Shown here: positions 50,645 to 58,791 of the stretch, in pieces
Layout: every line of letters begins with the position of its first letter
Numbering within the stretch: position 1 is the stretch's first letter
NCBI RefSeq assembly: GCF_014055005.1
Contig: NZ_CP059570.1
Location: forward strand, 310,001-374,000
Reading direction: 5' to 3'
DNA length: 64,000 nt
Source of the DNA: Neisseria dentiae
GTDB lineage: Bacteria; Pseudomonadota; Gammaproteobacteria; Burkholderiales; Neisseriaceae
Notes under the pieces: model-generated
Database searches by the model: none
What the model was told of the DNA's origin: nothing
The model's input: the letters and a program-made list of their open reading frames with translations, nothing else
Translations under genes and position numbers: made by a program

Positions 50645-51874
50645 ATGACTGTTGCTATTCCTCAACATATCTTGGTCGCACCGGCCGGTTTTAAAGAATC
50701 GCTGGATGCCGATATGGTGGCCAAAGCCATTTCCGCAGGCGTGCGCCGCGCCATACCGGGCGCGTTTATCAAAGCCATTCCCATGCCCGACGGCGGCGAG
50801 GGCACGGCCGAAATGCTGGCCAAATCAACCGGAGGGCGCTTGGTGCGCAAAACCGTTACCGGCCCGGTGGGGCAGCCGGTTAATTCCCATTTTGCCTTGT
50901 TGGGCGGCACGGCCGAAGGCGTGGCTGTAGTGGAAATGGCAGCAGCGGCGGGCTTGCGCCTGGTGCCGCGCGATATGCGCGACCCGACCCAAACCACCAC
51001 CTACGGCGTGGGCGAGCTGATTTTGGCGGCGTTGGAACACGATATCCACACCATTCTGATCGGCTGCGGCGATTCCGGCACCAGCGACGGCGGCCTGGGC
51101 GCCTTGCAGGCCTTGGGTGCGCGCGTTACCGATCAGAGCGGCAACGAAGTCGGCCAGGGCGGGCGTTATTTGCAGCAAGTGGCCGCACTGGATATGAGCG
51201 GCCTGCCCGCCGCCATCCGCGACGGCAAAGTCAAACTGGTGATGGCCTTGAACGCCCACAATATCTTAACCGGCGAACGCGGCGTGGCCCGCGTGTTCGG
51301 CCCGCAAAAAGGCGCCACGCCCGCACAAGTGGAAGAGCTTGAAAAAGGCTTTGAAAACTGGGCGGCCAAACTCGCCGAATACCGTTTGCCGCAGGCCGGC
51401 TCGGTGGATTTTGCCAAAGGATCGGGCACGGGCGCATCGGGCGGCTTGGGTGCGGGCTTGGCTGCGGTGGGCGCACAATTGGTTTCCCGTTTTGAAGCCT
51501 TGCTGGATTCAGGCCTGGCCGGTTTCGATTTGAACGGCCTCTTGAAAAAGGCCGACTTGGTGATTACCGCCGAAGGCGCGATCGACTTTCAAACCCCGCG
51601 CGGCAAAGTGCCCGCCGAAATCGCCTGGCGCGCCGGTAATATGGGCGTGCCCGTAGTGGCGCTGGCCGGCACGCTGGGCAAAGGTGCGCAAGATGTGTAC
51701 GACATCGGCATTGACGCCATCGCTTCCATCGTGCCGATTCCCATGAGTTTGGAACAGGCCATCGTCGATGGCGAACGCCTGCTGATCGAGGCCACCGAAC
51801 GCATGATGCGCACGCTTCTGCTGGGCGCTTCCATCGCAGCGAGAAAAATGGATAAAGAAAACTACAATTGGTAG
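50645..51874 (+). CDS. Glycerate kinase (GlxK/GarK type)
   Basis: A 409-residue glycerate 2-kinase of the type I family (glxK/garK), which makes 2-phosphoglycerate from D-glycerate. It starts ILVAPAGFKESLDADMVAKAI, with IPMPDGGEGTAEML and IGCGDSGTSDGGLGALQALG. GTGASGGLGAGLAAVGA and AEGAIDFQTPRGKVP complete the family motifs. It has the AAAGGA ribosome site at ATG 50645; TTG at 50627 was rejected. A C-terminal stretch of about 30 residues is longer than in E. coli GarK. It is the last gene of the sensor-transporter-kinase operon. Confidence 0.92.
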   Translation: MTVAIPQHILVAPAGFKESLDADMVAKAISAGVRRAIPGAFIKAIPMPDGGEGTAEMLAKSTGGRLVRKTVTGPVGQPVNSHFALLGGTAEGVAVVEMAAAAGLRLVPRDMRDPTQTTTYGVGELILAALEHDIHTILIGCGDSGTSDGGLGALQALGARVTDQSGNEVGQGGRYLQQVAALDMSGLPAAIRDGKVKLVMALNAHNILTGERGVARVFGPQKGATPAQVEELEKGFENWAAKLAEYRLPQAGSVDFAKGSGTGASGGLGAGLAAVGAQLVSRFEALLDSGLAGFDLNGLLKKADLVITAEGAIDFQTPRGKVPAEIAWRAGNMGVPVVALAGTLGKGAQDVYDIGIDAIASIVPIPMSLEQAIVDGERLLIEATERMMRTLLLGASIAARKMDKENYNW

Positions 51875-51885
51875 TTTGGCAGATA

Positions 51886-51929
51886 AACGCATGAGGCCGT
51901 CTGAAACTTTTCAGACGGCCTCATGCGTT
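51886..51929. terminator. 21-bp perfect DUS hairpin, bidirectional
   Basis: Arms AACGCATGAGGCCGTCTGAAA (51886-51906) and the exact complement (51909-51929) around 2 bp. It lies between convergent glycerate kinase and kup. Confidence 0.85.
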
Positions 51930-51945
51930 GGAATAACCGCCGGCT

Positions 51946-53814
51946 TCACAAATCCAGCTGCGAACCCATTTCTACCACGCGGTTGCCGGGGATGCGGTAA
52001 TAATCGGTAACCGGCGTGCTGTTTTTATAGAGCCATTTGAAAAAGCGGCTGCGCCAGCGGTTCATGTGGCCTTCGGGCGTGCGTCCGGCGATGTGCAGGC
52101 TGTCGCGCGAGAGAAAAAACGAAGTTTCCATCAGCGCCAGTTCGCAGCCCTGCAAGCGTGCGGCTTTCATGATGTTGCCCATGCCGGGGCTTTCTTTAAA
52201 GCCGTAATCGGCGGTGATGCGGGTGAAGCGCGGGTTCAGCTCGGTGATAGTGAGGCGCTCGTTTTCGGCCACATAAGGCACTTCGCCCGTGCGCACGGTG
52301 AGCAGGAAATTGCGCTCGTGCAACACTTTGTTGTGCTTGAGGTTGTGCAGCAGCGCCTGCGGCACGCTGTCGGCATGGCTGACCATAAACACCGCATTGC
52401 CCGGCACGGTTTGCGGCGGATAAGCCAAAAGGTTGTCTAAGAGCGGCAGCAGCGCCAAACCGTGGTTGCTTTGCCGGCGCTGCATCAGCAGGCGGCCGCG
52501 GAACCAGGTGCTGAAGGTGAACACCAGTAAAAGGGCCACCAACACGGGAAACCAGCCGCCGGCGGGAATTTTGAGCAGGTTGGAGGTGAAGAAAGTGAGG
52601 TCGAAAGTGAGAAACACCGCCGTGAGCGCCAGCACCGCCGCTTTGGGCCAGCGCCAGTTTTTCCACATCACCACCGCAAACAACAGCGTGGTGAGAATCA
52701 TGGTGCCGGTGGCGGCGATACCGTAGGCCGCCGCCAGGTTGCCCGAACTATGAAAAGCCAGCACCACGGTAATCACGGCGGCCAGCAGCATCCAGTTGAC
52801 GGCAGGCACATAAATCTGGCCGATTTCGGTGTCGCTGGTGTGCCTGATCTGCATACGCGGCGAAAATCCGAGCTGGATGGCCTGTCTGATCAGCGAATAG
52901 GCGCCAGAAATCACCGCTTGGCTGGCAATCACGGTGGCGGCGGTGGCCAATATAATCAGCGGCACCAAGCCCCATTCGGGCACGCTTAGAAAAAACGGGT
53001 TTTCGATGGCATCGGGGCGGCGCAGCAGCAACGCGCCCTGACCGGCGTAGTTCAATGCCAGCGAGGGCAGCACCAAACCCAGCCAGGCCGTCTGAATCGG
53101 GTGGCGGCCGAAGTGCCCCATGTCGGCATACAGTGCTTCGGCGCCGGTTACCGCCAGCACCACTGCGCCGAGGCTCACAAAGCCGCCCCAGCCGTGATGG
53201 GTGGCGAAATAGAAGCCGTAATAGGGGTTTAAAGCCTTCAGCACGGCAGGATGTTGCACAATCTGGTAAATCCCCGTTACCGCCAACACCGAAAACCACA
53301 CCAGCATCACCGGCCCGAACAGCGCGCCGATGCGTGAAGAGCCGTGTTTCTGAATGGCAAACAGGCCGATAATCACCCCCAGCGCAAGCGGCATAATCCA
53401 ACCCGACAGGGCGGGGTTGGCCACGCTCAAACCTTCCATCGCCGAGAGCACCGACACGGCGGGCGTGATCACCGCATCGCCGAAAAACAAGGCCGTACCG
53501 CCCAAGCCCACAAACAAAACCAGTTTGGCATACCGCCCCTGCAAATGGCGCGCCGCCAACTGCATCAGTACCACCACGCCGCCTTCGCCTTTGTTGTCGG
53601 CGTGCAGGATAAACAGCACGTATTTCAGCGTAACCACCAAAATCAGCGCCCACAGAATCAGCGAAACAAAACCCAACACGCCGGTTTCGCCCACGCCGAT
53701 GTGCGAAGCGGCAAAACTTTCTTTCAACGTGTAGAGCGGGCTGGTGCCGATATCGCCGTAAACGATACCCAAAGCAGCCAGAACGGCTGCGGCGGAAGAC
53801 GGTTTGTGTTGCAT
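51946..53814 (-). CDS. kup: KUP-type potassium uptake protein
   Basis: This 622-residue inner-membrane K+:H+ symporter of the KUP family starts ALGIVYGDIGTSPLYTLKE and has FFGDAVITPAVSVLSAMEGL, DMGHFGRHPIQ and LNYAGQGALLL, all family signatures. The last 170 residues form the cytosolic domain. It has 12 or so hydrophobic segments and no sign of truncation. The uptake sequence at about 53088 encodes QTA within the transmembrane region. Confidence 0.95.
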   Translation of the reverse strand: MQHKPSSAAAVLAALGIVYGDIGTSPLYTLKESFAASHIGVGETGVLGFVSLILWALILVVTLKYVLFILHADNKGEGGVVVLMQLAARHLQGRYAKLVLFVGLGGTALFFGDAVITPAVSVLSAMEGLSVANPALSGWIMPLALGVIIGLFAIQKHGSSRIGALFGPVMLVWFSVLAVTGIYQIVQHPAVLKALNPYYGFYFATHHGWGGFVSLGAVVLAVTGAEALYADMGHFGRHPIQTAWLGLVLPSLALNYAGQGALLLRRPDAIENPFFLSVPEWGLVPLIILATAATVIASQAVISGAYSLIRQAIQLGFSPRMQIRHTSDTEIGQIYVPAVNWMLLAAVITVVLAFHSSGNLAAAYGIAATGTMILTTLLFAVVMWKNWRWPKAAVLALTAVFLTFDLTFFTSNLLKIPAGGWFPVLVALLLVFTFSTWFRGRLLMQRRQSNHGLALLPLLDNLLAYPPQTVPGNAVFMVSHADSVPQALLHNLKHNKVLHERNFLLTVRTGEVPYVAENERLTITELNPRFTRITADYGFKESPGMGNIMKAARLQGCELALMETSFFLSRDSLHIAGRTPEGHMNRWRSRFFKWLYKNSTPVTDYYRIPGNRVVEMGSQLDL

Positions 53815-53897
53815 AACGGAACCGGGTTGCTATAAAAAAACGCAGTGTACGCCTGTTACTGAAAAAATCCAATCGAAACAAGGTTGTTGAAAAACGA

Positions 53898-53929
53898 AGG
53901 CCGTCTGAAACATTTTCAGACGGCCTCAA
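53898..53929. terminator. DUS hairpin downstream of nnrS
   Basis: Arms GAGGCCGTCTGAAA and complement around a short loop, 73 bp beyond the nnrS stop codon. Confidence 0.65.
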
Positions 53930-54001
53930 GCCGTTATTAATAGAAATCAACTTAAGAAGAGCTATGACGGAACGGTTGCTAAGTAATTGGCTTGAAACAC
54001 C

Positions 54002-55156
54002 TTACCCCGGCTTGCCGTCGGCGCGGGGCGAGAGCAGCCACGGGGTATAACGCCAGGCATACACAAGCAGCGATAAGGCGAATAAAACGGCCGAAAAACG
54101 GATGCCGTGGGTATAGGCCGTGCCGCTTGAAAACGCAACGGCGGCACGCACCAGGGCGGCGGCGGCCATCAGCCAAAACGCTGCCGTTACCGATGCGGGC
54201 GCGGGATAAATGGCCCTGCCGGTGTGCCCCAGCGCGGTGCGCGCCATCATGCCCACGGTGAGCAGGCCGATGCCGCCCACGCCGGTCAGGTGCACGCCCA
54301 AACTCAGATAGGCCGGCTGCCATTGCGCCGCGCCGCCGGTAATCAGGCCGAGCGCGGTAAACAGATAACCCGCAAACAACACCCACAGCATAGGCTCGCG
54401 CAACACTTTGCCGTTCCACCAGCGCCACACCTGCACCATATTGATGATACCCGCCGCCACCGCCGCCACGGCGGCCACGGGCAGGGCGGTTTGCAGCATC
54501 ATCAGCACCGCCGCAAGCATGGGCAGCAGCAAGGCCGACAACGCCACCCAAGAGGGCGTGGCAACCTGCGGGATATTCAAACGTTTGGCGGTGAAAAACG
54601 GCATGATCCGCATACCCACCAAGCCGATAAAGCCCGCCACCATCATCAGGCCCGCCATCAGCCCGTTAAGCAGGGCGGCGGCGTGAAACGGTTGCAAATA
54701 GAGATGGAACAGCGCATGGGTCAGGCCGAACACAAACAGCGCCGCCACCGCAATATAGTTGCGCGAATTGCGGCTGCGGATAACCGGCAGAGCCAAACAC
54801 ACCGCCGCATACCAAAAAAACACCGTTCCCGCGATGCCGCTTAAAGCCGTGCCGTGCGGAAAATACAATGCAATCCGTGCCACCAGCCAGCAGGCGGCCA
54901 AGCCCGCCAGCGCCGCACCGCGCGTGGGCGGCTGCCCCGTCCAAGTGGCGACGGCGGTTAACAGAAAGCCCACCACCACCGCGCCCGCATAGCCCCAAAT
55001 CATTTCGTGGGCGTGCCAATAGAGCGAAGGCAGCTCTGCCGTGCCCTGATAACCCAAGCCCCACAGCAGCACCGACAGCGCGCCGAAAATCGCGGCCAGC
55101 GGATAAAACGGCCTGAAAGCCATTGCCCATACGGGGTGATTAAAGAAAGTGTTCAT
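54002..55156 (-). CDS. nnrS: NnrS-family heme/copper membrane protein
   Basis: NnrS proteins are 12-helix heme-copper membrane proteins that protect against nitric oxide. The 384-residue protein starts with AFRPFYPLAAIFGALSVLLWGL and has SLYWHAHEMIWGYAG (heme-ligand His pair), FMRIMPFFT-like and LTVGMMARTALGHTGR motifs, the last with the conserved His. The start at 55156 is the one that gives the canonical N-terminus. The gene is downstream of a hemerythrin gene and next to nsrR, which fits NO control. Confidence 0.92.
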   Translation of the reverse strand: MNTFFNHPVWAMAFRPFYPLAAIFGALSVLLWGLGYQGTAELPSLYWHAHEMIWGYAGAVVVGFLLTAVATWTGQPPTRGAALAGLAACWLVARIALYFPHGTALSGIAGTVFFWYAAVCLALPVIRSRNSRNYIAVAALFVFGLTHALFHLYLQPFHAAALLNGLMAGLMMVAGFIGLVGMRIMPFFTAKRLNIPQVATPSWVALSALLLPMLAAVLMMLQTALPVAAVAAVAAGIINMVQVWRWWNGKVLREPMLWVLFAGYLFTALGLITGGAAQWQPAYLSLGVHLTGVGGIGLLTVGMMARTALGHTGRAIYPAPASVTAAFWLMAAAALVRAAVAFSSGTAYTHGIRFSAVLFALSLLVYAWRYTPWLLSPRADGKPG

Positions 55157-55327
55157 GGCGGTTCCTGAAATTGAGCGGGAAATTTGCGTTCGGTGTGTTG
55201 CCGGCCCGTTGTTTTGCGCCGGTAATTTCTTTGTTATCAAGCTTAAAGCAGAAAGTTTTCAGACGGCCTACGGTGTGTATCGCAGGCTGCGGCCTTTGCA
55301 ACAGGCCGCCTGAAAAGTTCGGATACT

Positions 55328-55690
55328 TTATAAAAACGGTTCTACGGCAGGAAACAGCTCGCGTTCTTCAAAGCGGGCGTGGTCGCGCAGTGTGCGCGCA
55401 AACCCGGTGTTCCATGTTTCGCTGCCGTATTGCGGCGCGGCGGCCATTGCGCGCAATTGGCGGTGGTCGGCCTCGAAACGGGCGCGCAGGGCAGGGTCGA
55501 TGTTGTGCCAATGCGGGGCGAACTGGCTTTCTTCGGCAGAAAAATGCATCAATAGGTCGGGCAGGTGGGCCTCGATGTCGGCCTGATGGTTATCGGCGGG
55601 GTTGCGCAGAATACGCACGCACAATGCCAGCGAATGATGGTGTTCGCGCGAGCGTTCGATTAAATCGGGGTGGCGTTTCAGCGGTTTCAT
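55328..55690 (-). CDS. Hemerythrin-domain protein
   Basis: A 120-residue hemerythrin-like four-helix protein with a probable di-iron site: His18/His19, His49-x3-Glu53, His76 and His104-x3-Glu108. Such proteins bind O2, NO or iron, or repair iron centres. It lies with nnrS in a transcription unit divergent from nsrR, so it may handle NO damage. I prefer ATG 55690 because the ATG at 55723 lies inside the operator-like palindrome. The 171-bp gap to nnrS has an uptake-like AGGCCGCCTGAA. Confidence 0.85.
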   Translation of the reverse strand: MKPLKRHPDLIERSREHHHSLALCVRILRNPADNHQADIEAHLPDLLMHFSAEESQFAPHWHNIDPALRARFEADHRQLRAMAAAPQYGSETWNTGFARTLRDHARFEERELFPAVEPFL

Positions 55691-55712
55691 GGCGTTGCTG
55701 CTAGATAATTTT

Positions 55713-55739
55713 ATAAGTTTCATATATTATGAAACTTAT
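55713..55739. promoter_or_regulatory. NsrR-type operator palindrome
   Basis: ATAAGTTTCATA-TAT-TATGAAACTTAT, a 12-3-12 perfect palindrome, sits between the hemerythrin and nsrR genes. Its position suggests binding by NsrR to control both, although the spacing differs from the usual 11-1-11 NsrR site. Confidence 0.6.
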
Positions 55740-55768
55740 CTTGCCGATAAGTCAAACCCATTACGATC

Positions 55769-56221
55769 ATGTATTTAACCCAACACACCGATTACGGCCT
55801 GCGCGTGCTGGTTTATACCGCCGTAAACGACGATGCCCTAGCCAACATCGGCACCATTGCCGACACCTACGGCATATCGAAAAGCCATTTGATGAAAGTG
55901 GTTACCGCGCTGGTGAAAGGCGGCTTTCTCGACAGCGTGCGCGGCAAAGGCGGCGGCCTCAAACTCGCCCGCGCACCCGAACACATCAACATCGGCGCGG
56001 TGGTGCGCCATTTGGAACCGATGCAGCTGGTTGAGTGCATGGGCGATAACAACCAATGCCTGATCACCCCGGGCTGCCGTTTGGCGGGCATAATCGGCGG
56101 GGCGATGAAAGCGTTTTTGAATTATCTCGACGGCTTTACGCTGGCCGACTTGCTCAACAAACCTACCTGCGATCTGTTGTATCTGCCGAAAATTTCCATT
56201 TTGGCCGAAAACCGTTTGTAG
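55769..56221 (+). CDS. nsrR: Nitric oxide-sensing repressor NsrR
   Basis: This Rrf2-family repressor of 150 residues senses NO with an Fe-S cluster. It has the winged helix-turn-helix (SKSHLMKVVTALVKGG, then SVRGKGGGLKLA). The three cysteines Cys90, Cys97 and Cys103 in VECMGDNNQCLITPGCRL match the known ligands of gonococcal NsrR. The start MYLTQHTDYGLRV is conserved. It probably controls the divergent hemerythrin-nnrS unit and denitrification genes elsewhere. Confidence 0.95.
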   Translation: MYLTQHTDYGLRVLVYTAVNDDALANIGTIADTYGISKSHLMKVVTALVKGGFLDSVRGKGGGLKLARAPEHINIGAVVRHLEPMQLVECMGDNNQCLITPGCRLAGIIGGAMKAFLNYLDGFTLADLLNKPTCDLLYLPKISILAENRL

Positions 56222-56248
56222 CAAGGCGGGTGGGTTTTAAAAATCTGA

Positions 56249-56282
56249 AAGGCCGTCTGAAAATATTTTTTTCAGACGGCCT
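56249..56282. terminator. DUS hairpin after nsrR
   Basis: Arms AGGCCGTCTGAAA and complement with a short T-rich loop, 28 bp after nsrR. The remaining gap to tonB (to 56515) is AT-rich and includes a possible weak Fur-like GAATAATTGCTATTAAC near 56489. Confidence 0.7.
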
Positions 56283-56515
56283 AAACAACTTGCAAAAATT
56301 TCGGCTTTTTAAATGTGGGATTCACCCGAAGGTATAAATGCGGCGGCTGTTACGTACCCCGCAAAACCGCATCTGCCGCTTCGGCCCGCCGAAACTTCAG
56401 ATAACCTTTGTCACTGTTTTTATAGTAATTTATTTGTGTAAAAATTCCGGTAATCGGTGTGCGGAAGCCTTAAATGAGTTGCAAACAGGAATAATTGCTA
56501 TTAACATACTCAGCC

Positions 56516-57445
56516 ATGAAAAATGAACGTATTTTAACCCCCACCACGTTCGCGCTGGTGGCTTTTTTACATATCGGGCTGATGGCTTTGCTGTGGCAGG
56601 GCAGGCCGCCGCAGCAGGTTGAGATGGCGCATATCGAATTTGTCGATTTGGGCGATTTCGGCGGCGGCGACGGCCAAGCCGAAGGTGCGGGCGCGCCCGC
56701 GCCCGAAACGGCAGCGCCGCCGAAGCCCAAACCCGAGCCGGCCAAGCCTAAAGAAACGCCCAAGCCCCAACCCAAACCGGCCGAGCCGCCTAAGGCGGAA
56801 CTGAAACCTGTGATTACCCAAAAAACACAGGCCGATATCCGCCAAACCAAAGAGCAGCCACAACCCAAACCGGTGGAAAAAACCAAGCCCGAGCCGGTGG
56901 AGAAACCCGTAGCAAAACCGGTTGAGAAACCGGTGGAAAAAGCGGCGGAAAAACCTGCTGCCGCACCGGTTGAAAAACCGGCGGCTGAATCCGACAAACC
57001 CGCAGCGGCCGGCCCCGCCAGAGCCAAAGACGGCACGGGCGACGGCAGCGGCTATGCCAAAATACAGGGCAAAGGCAGCGGATCGGGCAGCGGCGAAGGC
57101 CGTGGCACGGGCAGGGGAGAAGGCAGCGGCAGCAGAAGCGGCGACGGCCACGGCGAAGGCGGCGGCAGCGGTGCGGGCAGCAGCCGCAGCAACCCCGTGA
57201 AAGCCAGTGGTTCTATTCCGCGCCCGCCGTATCCGCCGCTTTCGGAAGAAAACGGAGAAGAAGGCACGGTTAGATTAAGGGTGCTGGTGTCGCCTTCCGG
57301 CAGCGTTGCCGATGTGAAGGTGGCCAGAGGCAGCGGTTTCGCGCGTTTGGACAGGGCGGCGGCCGGTGCGGCCCGTTCGGGCAGCTTCAACAGCGGCGGC
57401 AAATGGGTTGAATATGCGGTGTCGGTAAACTTCTCTTTAAATTGA
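56516..57445 (+). CDS. tonB: Energy-transducing protein TonB
   Basis: TonB links the ExbBD motor to outer-membrane receptors. The 309-residue protein has one N-terminal membrane anchor (about 12-28). A long Pro/Lys/Glu-rich rigid region (about 60-160) and a Gly/Ser-rich stretch (about 170-225) follow. A C-terminal TonB domain closes the protein (RPPYPPLSEENGEEGTVRLRV, then VSPSGSVADVKVARGSGF). ATG 56516 is used; a TTG at 56495 is in frame. It forms an operon with exbB and exbD. The receptor at 29694 is a probable client. Confidence 0.94.
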   Translation: MKNERILTPTTFALVAFLHIGLMALLWQGRPPQQVEMAHIEFVDLGDFGGGDGQAEGAGAPAPETAAPPKPKPEPAKPKETPKPQPKPAEPPKAELKPVITQKTQADIRQTKEQPQPKPVEKTKPEPVEKPVAKPVEKPVEKAAEKPAAAPVEKPAAESDKPAAAGPARAKDGTGDGSGYAKIQGKGSGSGSGEGRGTGRGEGSGSRSGDGHGEGGGSGAGSSRSNPVKASGSIPRPPYPPLSEENGEEGTVRLRVLVSPSGSVADVKVARGSGFARLDRAAAGAARSGSFNSGGKWVEYAVSVNFSLN

Positions 57446-57536
57446 TATTTTTAAACGGATATCGTGTCGTGGCCGTCTGAAAAAGCGGCGGCTGCGGCGA
57501 AAAATTTTGATTGACTAACTTTTGGAATAAACAGCA

Positions 57537-58196
57537 ATGAATTTAGGATTGGTTTTTGAATCAGGCGATTATGTGTTGATCAGCGTGTTTTTACTGCTGG
57601 TGTTGATGAGTATCGTAACGTGGACGGTGATTGTGGTGCGCGCCGTCAAACTCAGCAAGGCCAAAAAAGGCAATGCCGCCGTGAAGCCGATGATTTGGAA
57701 CGCCAAATCGTTAAGCGAAGCCGTGGAGCAGGCCAAAACCGTAGAGTCGCCGATGAGCGCGGTAACGCTGGATGCCGTGCGCGCACGCGAAAGCTACCGC
57801 CTGCACAAAGACAACCAAATCGCCGCCGCCGTGCCGCTGAACGAATATCTTGTGCGCCAAATCCGCAACAGCATGAGCCAAAACCTGCGCCAGTTCGACG
57901 GCGGCCTGACCGCGCTGGCTTCCATCGGCGCCACCGCCCCGTTTATCGGCCTGTTCGGCACGGTTTGGGGCATTTACCATGCCTTGATTAACATCAGCCA
58001 AAGCGGCCAGATGAGCATTGCCGCCGTGGCCGGCCCCATCGGCGAGGCTTTGGTGGCCACCGCCGCCGGTTTGTTTGTGGCGATTCCCGCCGTGCTGGCC
58101 TACAACTTTCTGGTGCGCGGCAACAAAACGCTGGCTCAGGATATGGATGCCTTCGCCCATGATTTTCATGTCCAACTGTTAAACCATAAGGATTAA
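57537..58196 (+). CDS. exbB: Biopolymer transport protein ExbB
   Basis: ExbB is the main membrane component of the TonB motor. The 219-residue protein has three membrane segments (about 10-32, 128-150 and 170-192), with GLTALASIGATAPFIGLFGTVWGI and GEALVATAAGLFVAIPAVLAYN motifs that form the proton channel. It is 91 bp after tonB, with an uptake sequence between. Confidence 0.95.
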   Translation: MNLGLVFESGDYVLISVFLLLVLMSIVTWTVIVVRAVKLSKAKKGNAAVKPMIWNAKSLSEAVEQAKTVESPMSAVTLDAVRARESYRLHKDNQIAAAVPLNEYLVRQIRNSMSQNLRQFDGGLTALASIGATAPFIGLFGTVWGIYHALINISQSGQMSIAAVAGPIGEALVATAAGLFVAIPAVLAYNFLVRGNKTLAQDMDAFAHDFHVQLLNHKD

Positions 58197-58199
58197 GCC

Positions 58200-58634
58200 A
58201 TGGCATTCGGTTCGATGAATTCCGGCGACGATGCGCCGATGGCCGACATCAACGTTACCCCTTTGGTGGACGTGATGTTGGTGCTGCTGATTGTGTTTAT
58301 GATTACCATGCCCGTGCTCACGCACTCGATTCCGCTGCAACTGCCCACCGCGTCGGAAAACATCAAGCAGGAAACCCAGCCCAAAGAGCCGCTGCGGTTG
58401 AGCATTGATGCCGATGGGGCTTATGTGCTCGGTGCGGAATCCACGGCCAAACTGAGTTTGGAAGAGGTTACCGAGCAGCTCAAGCAGGCCAAGGCGAAAA
58501 ACGCCGATTTAATCGTGGCCATCGCCGCCGACAAGCACGTGGAATACGATTCGGTTGCCCAAGCCCTGCATTCCGCCCGCGAAGCCGGCATCAGCAAAAT
58601 CGGGTTTATCACCGAAACCGATTCGGGCAAATAA
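58200..58634 (+). CDS. exbD: Biopolymer transport protein ExbD
   Basis: ExbD completes the TonB energising complex. The 144-residue protein has the key Asp in NVTPLVDVMLVLLIVFMIT (membrane segment about 20-40) and a periplasmic domain. It starts 3 bp after the exbB stop. The next gene is convergent, with a DUS hairpin between at 58671-58703. Confidence 0.95.
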   Translation: MAFGSMNSGDDAPMADINVTPLVDVMLVLLIVFMITMPVLTHSIPLQLPTASENIKQETQPKEPLRLSIDADGAYVLGAESTAKLSLEEVTEQLKQAKAKNADLIVAIAADKHVEYDSVAQALHSAREAGISKIGFITETDSGK

Positions 58635-58670
58635 ACGTGATTGGGAAAAGCTTGGTTTGAAAGCAGGCAA

Positions 58671-58703
58671 AGGCCGTCTGAACAGATTTTTTCAGACGGC
58701 CTG
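58671..58703. terminator. DUS hairpin between exbD and mnmC
   Basis: AGGCCGTCTGAA and complement with a T-rich loop of about 8 bp, between convergent exbD and mnmC. It probably ends both transcripts. Confidence 0.7.
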
Positions 58704-58791
58704 ATACTTTTGCAAAAAGCCGTTTTAATCCTGAATTTATTATATTTCGTCATACTCGGGCTTGACCCGAGTATCTCTTTATCTGGTTGAA
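58704..58791. repeat. Left half of a MITE-like element, abutting mnmC
   Basis: TACTTTTGCAAAAAGCCGTTTTAATCC and CGTCATACTCGGGCTTGACC match the left half of element B almost base for base. The right half is missing: the sequence runs straight into the mnmC stop codon at 58792. Confidence 0.6.

Noticed and set aside
55691..55723. Upstream start (ATG 55723) for the hemerythrin gene
   Set aside because: It lies inside the operator-like palindrome and adds residues outside the hemerythrin fold.
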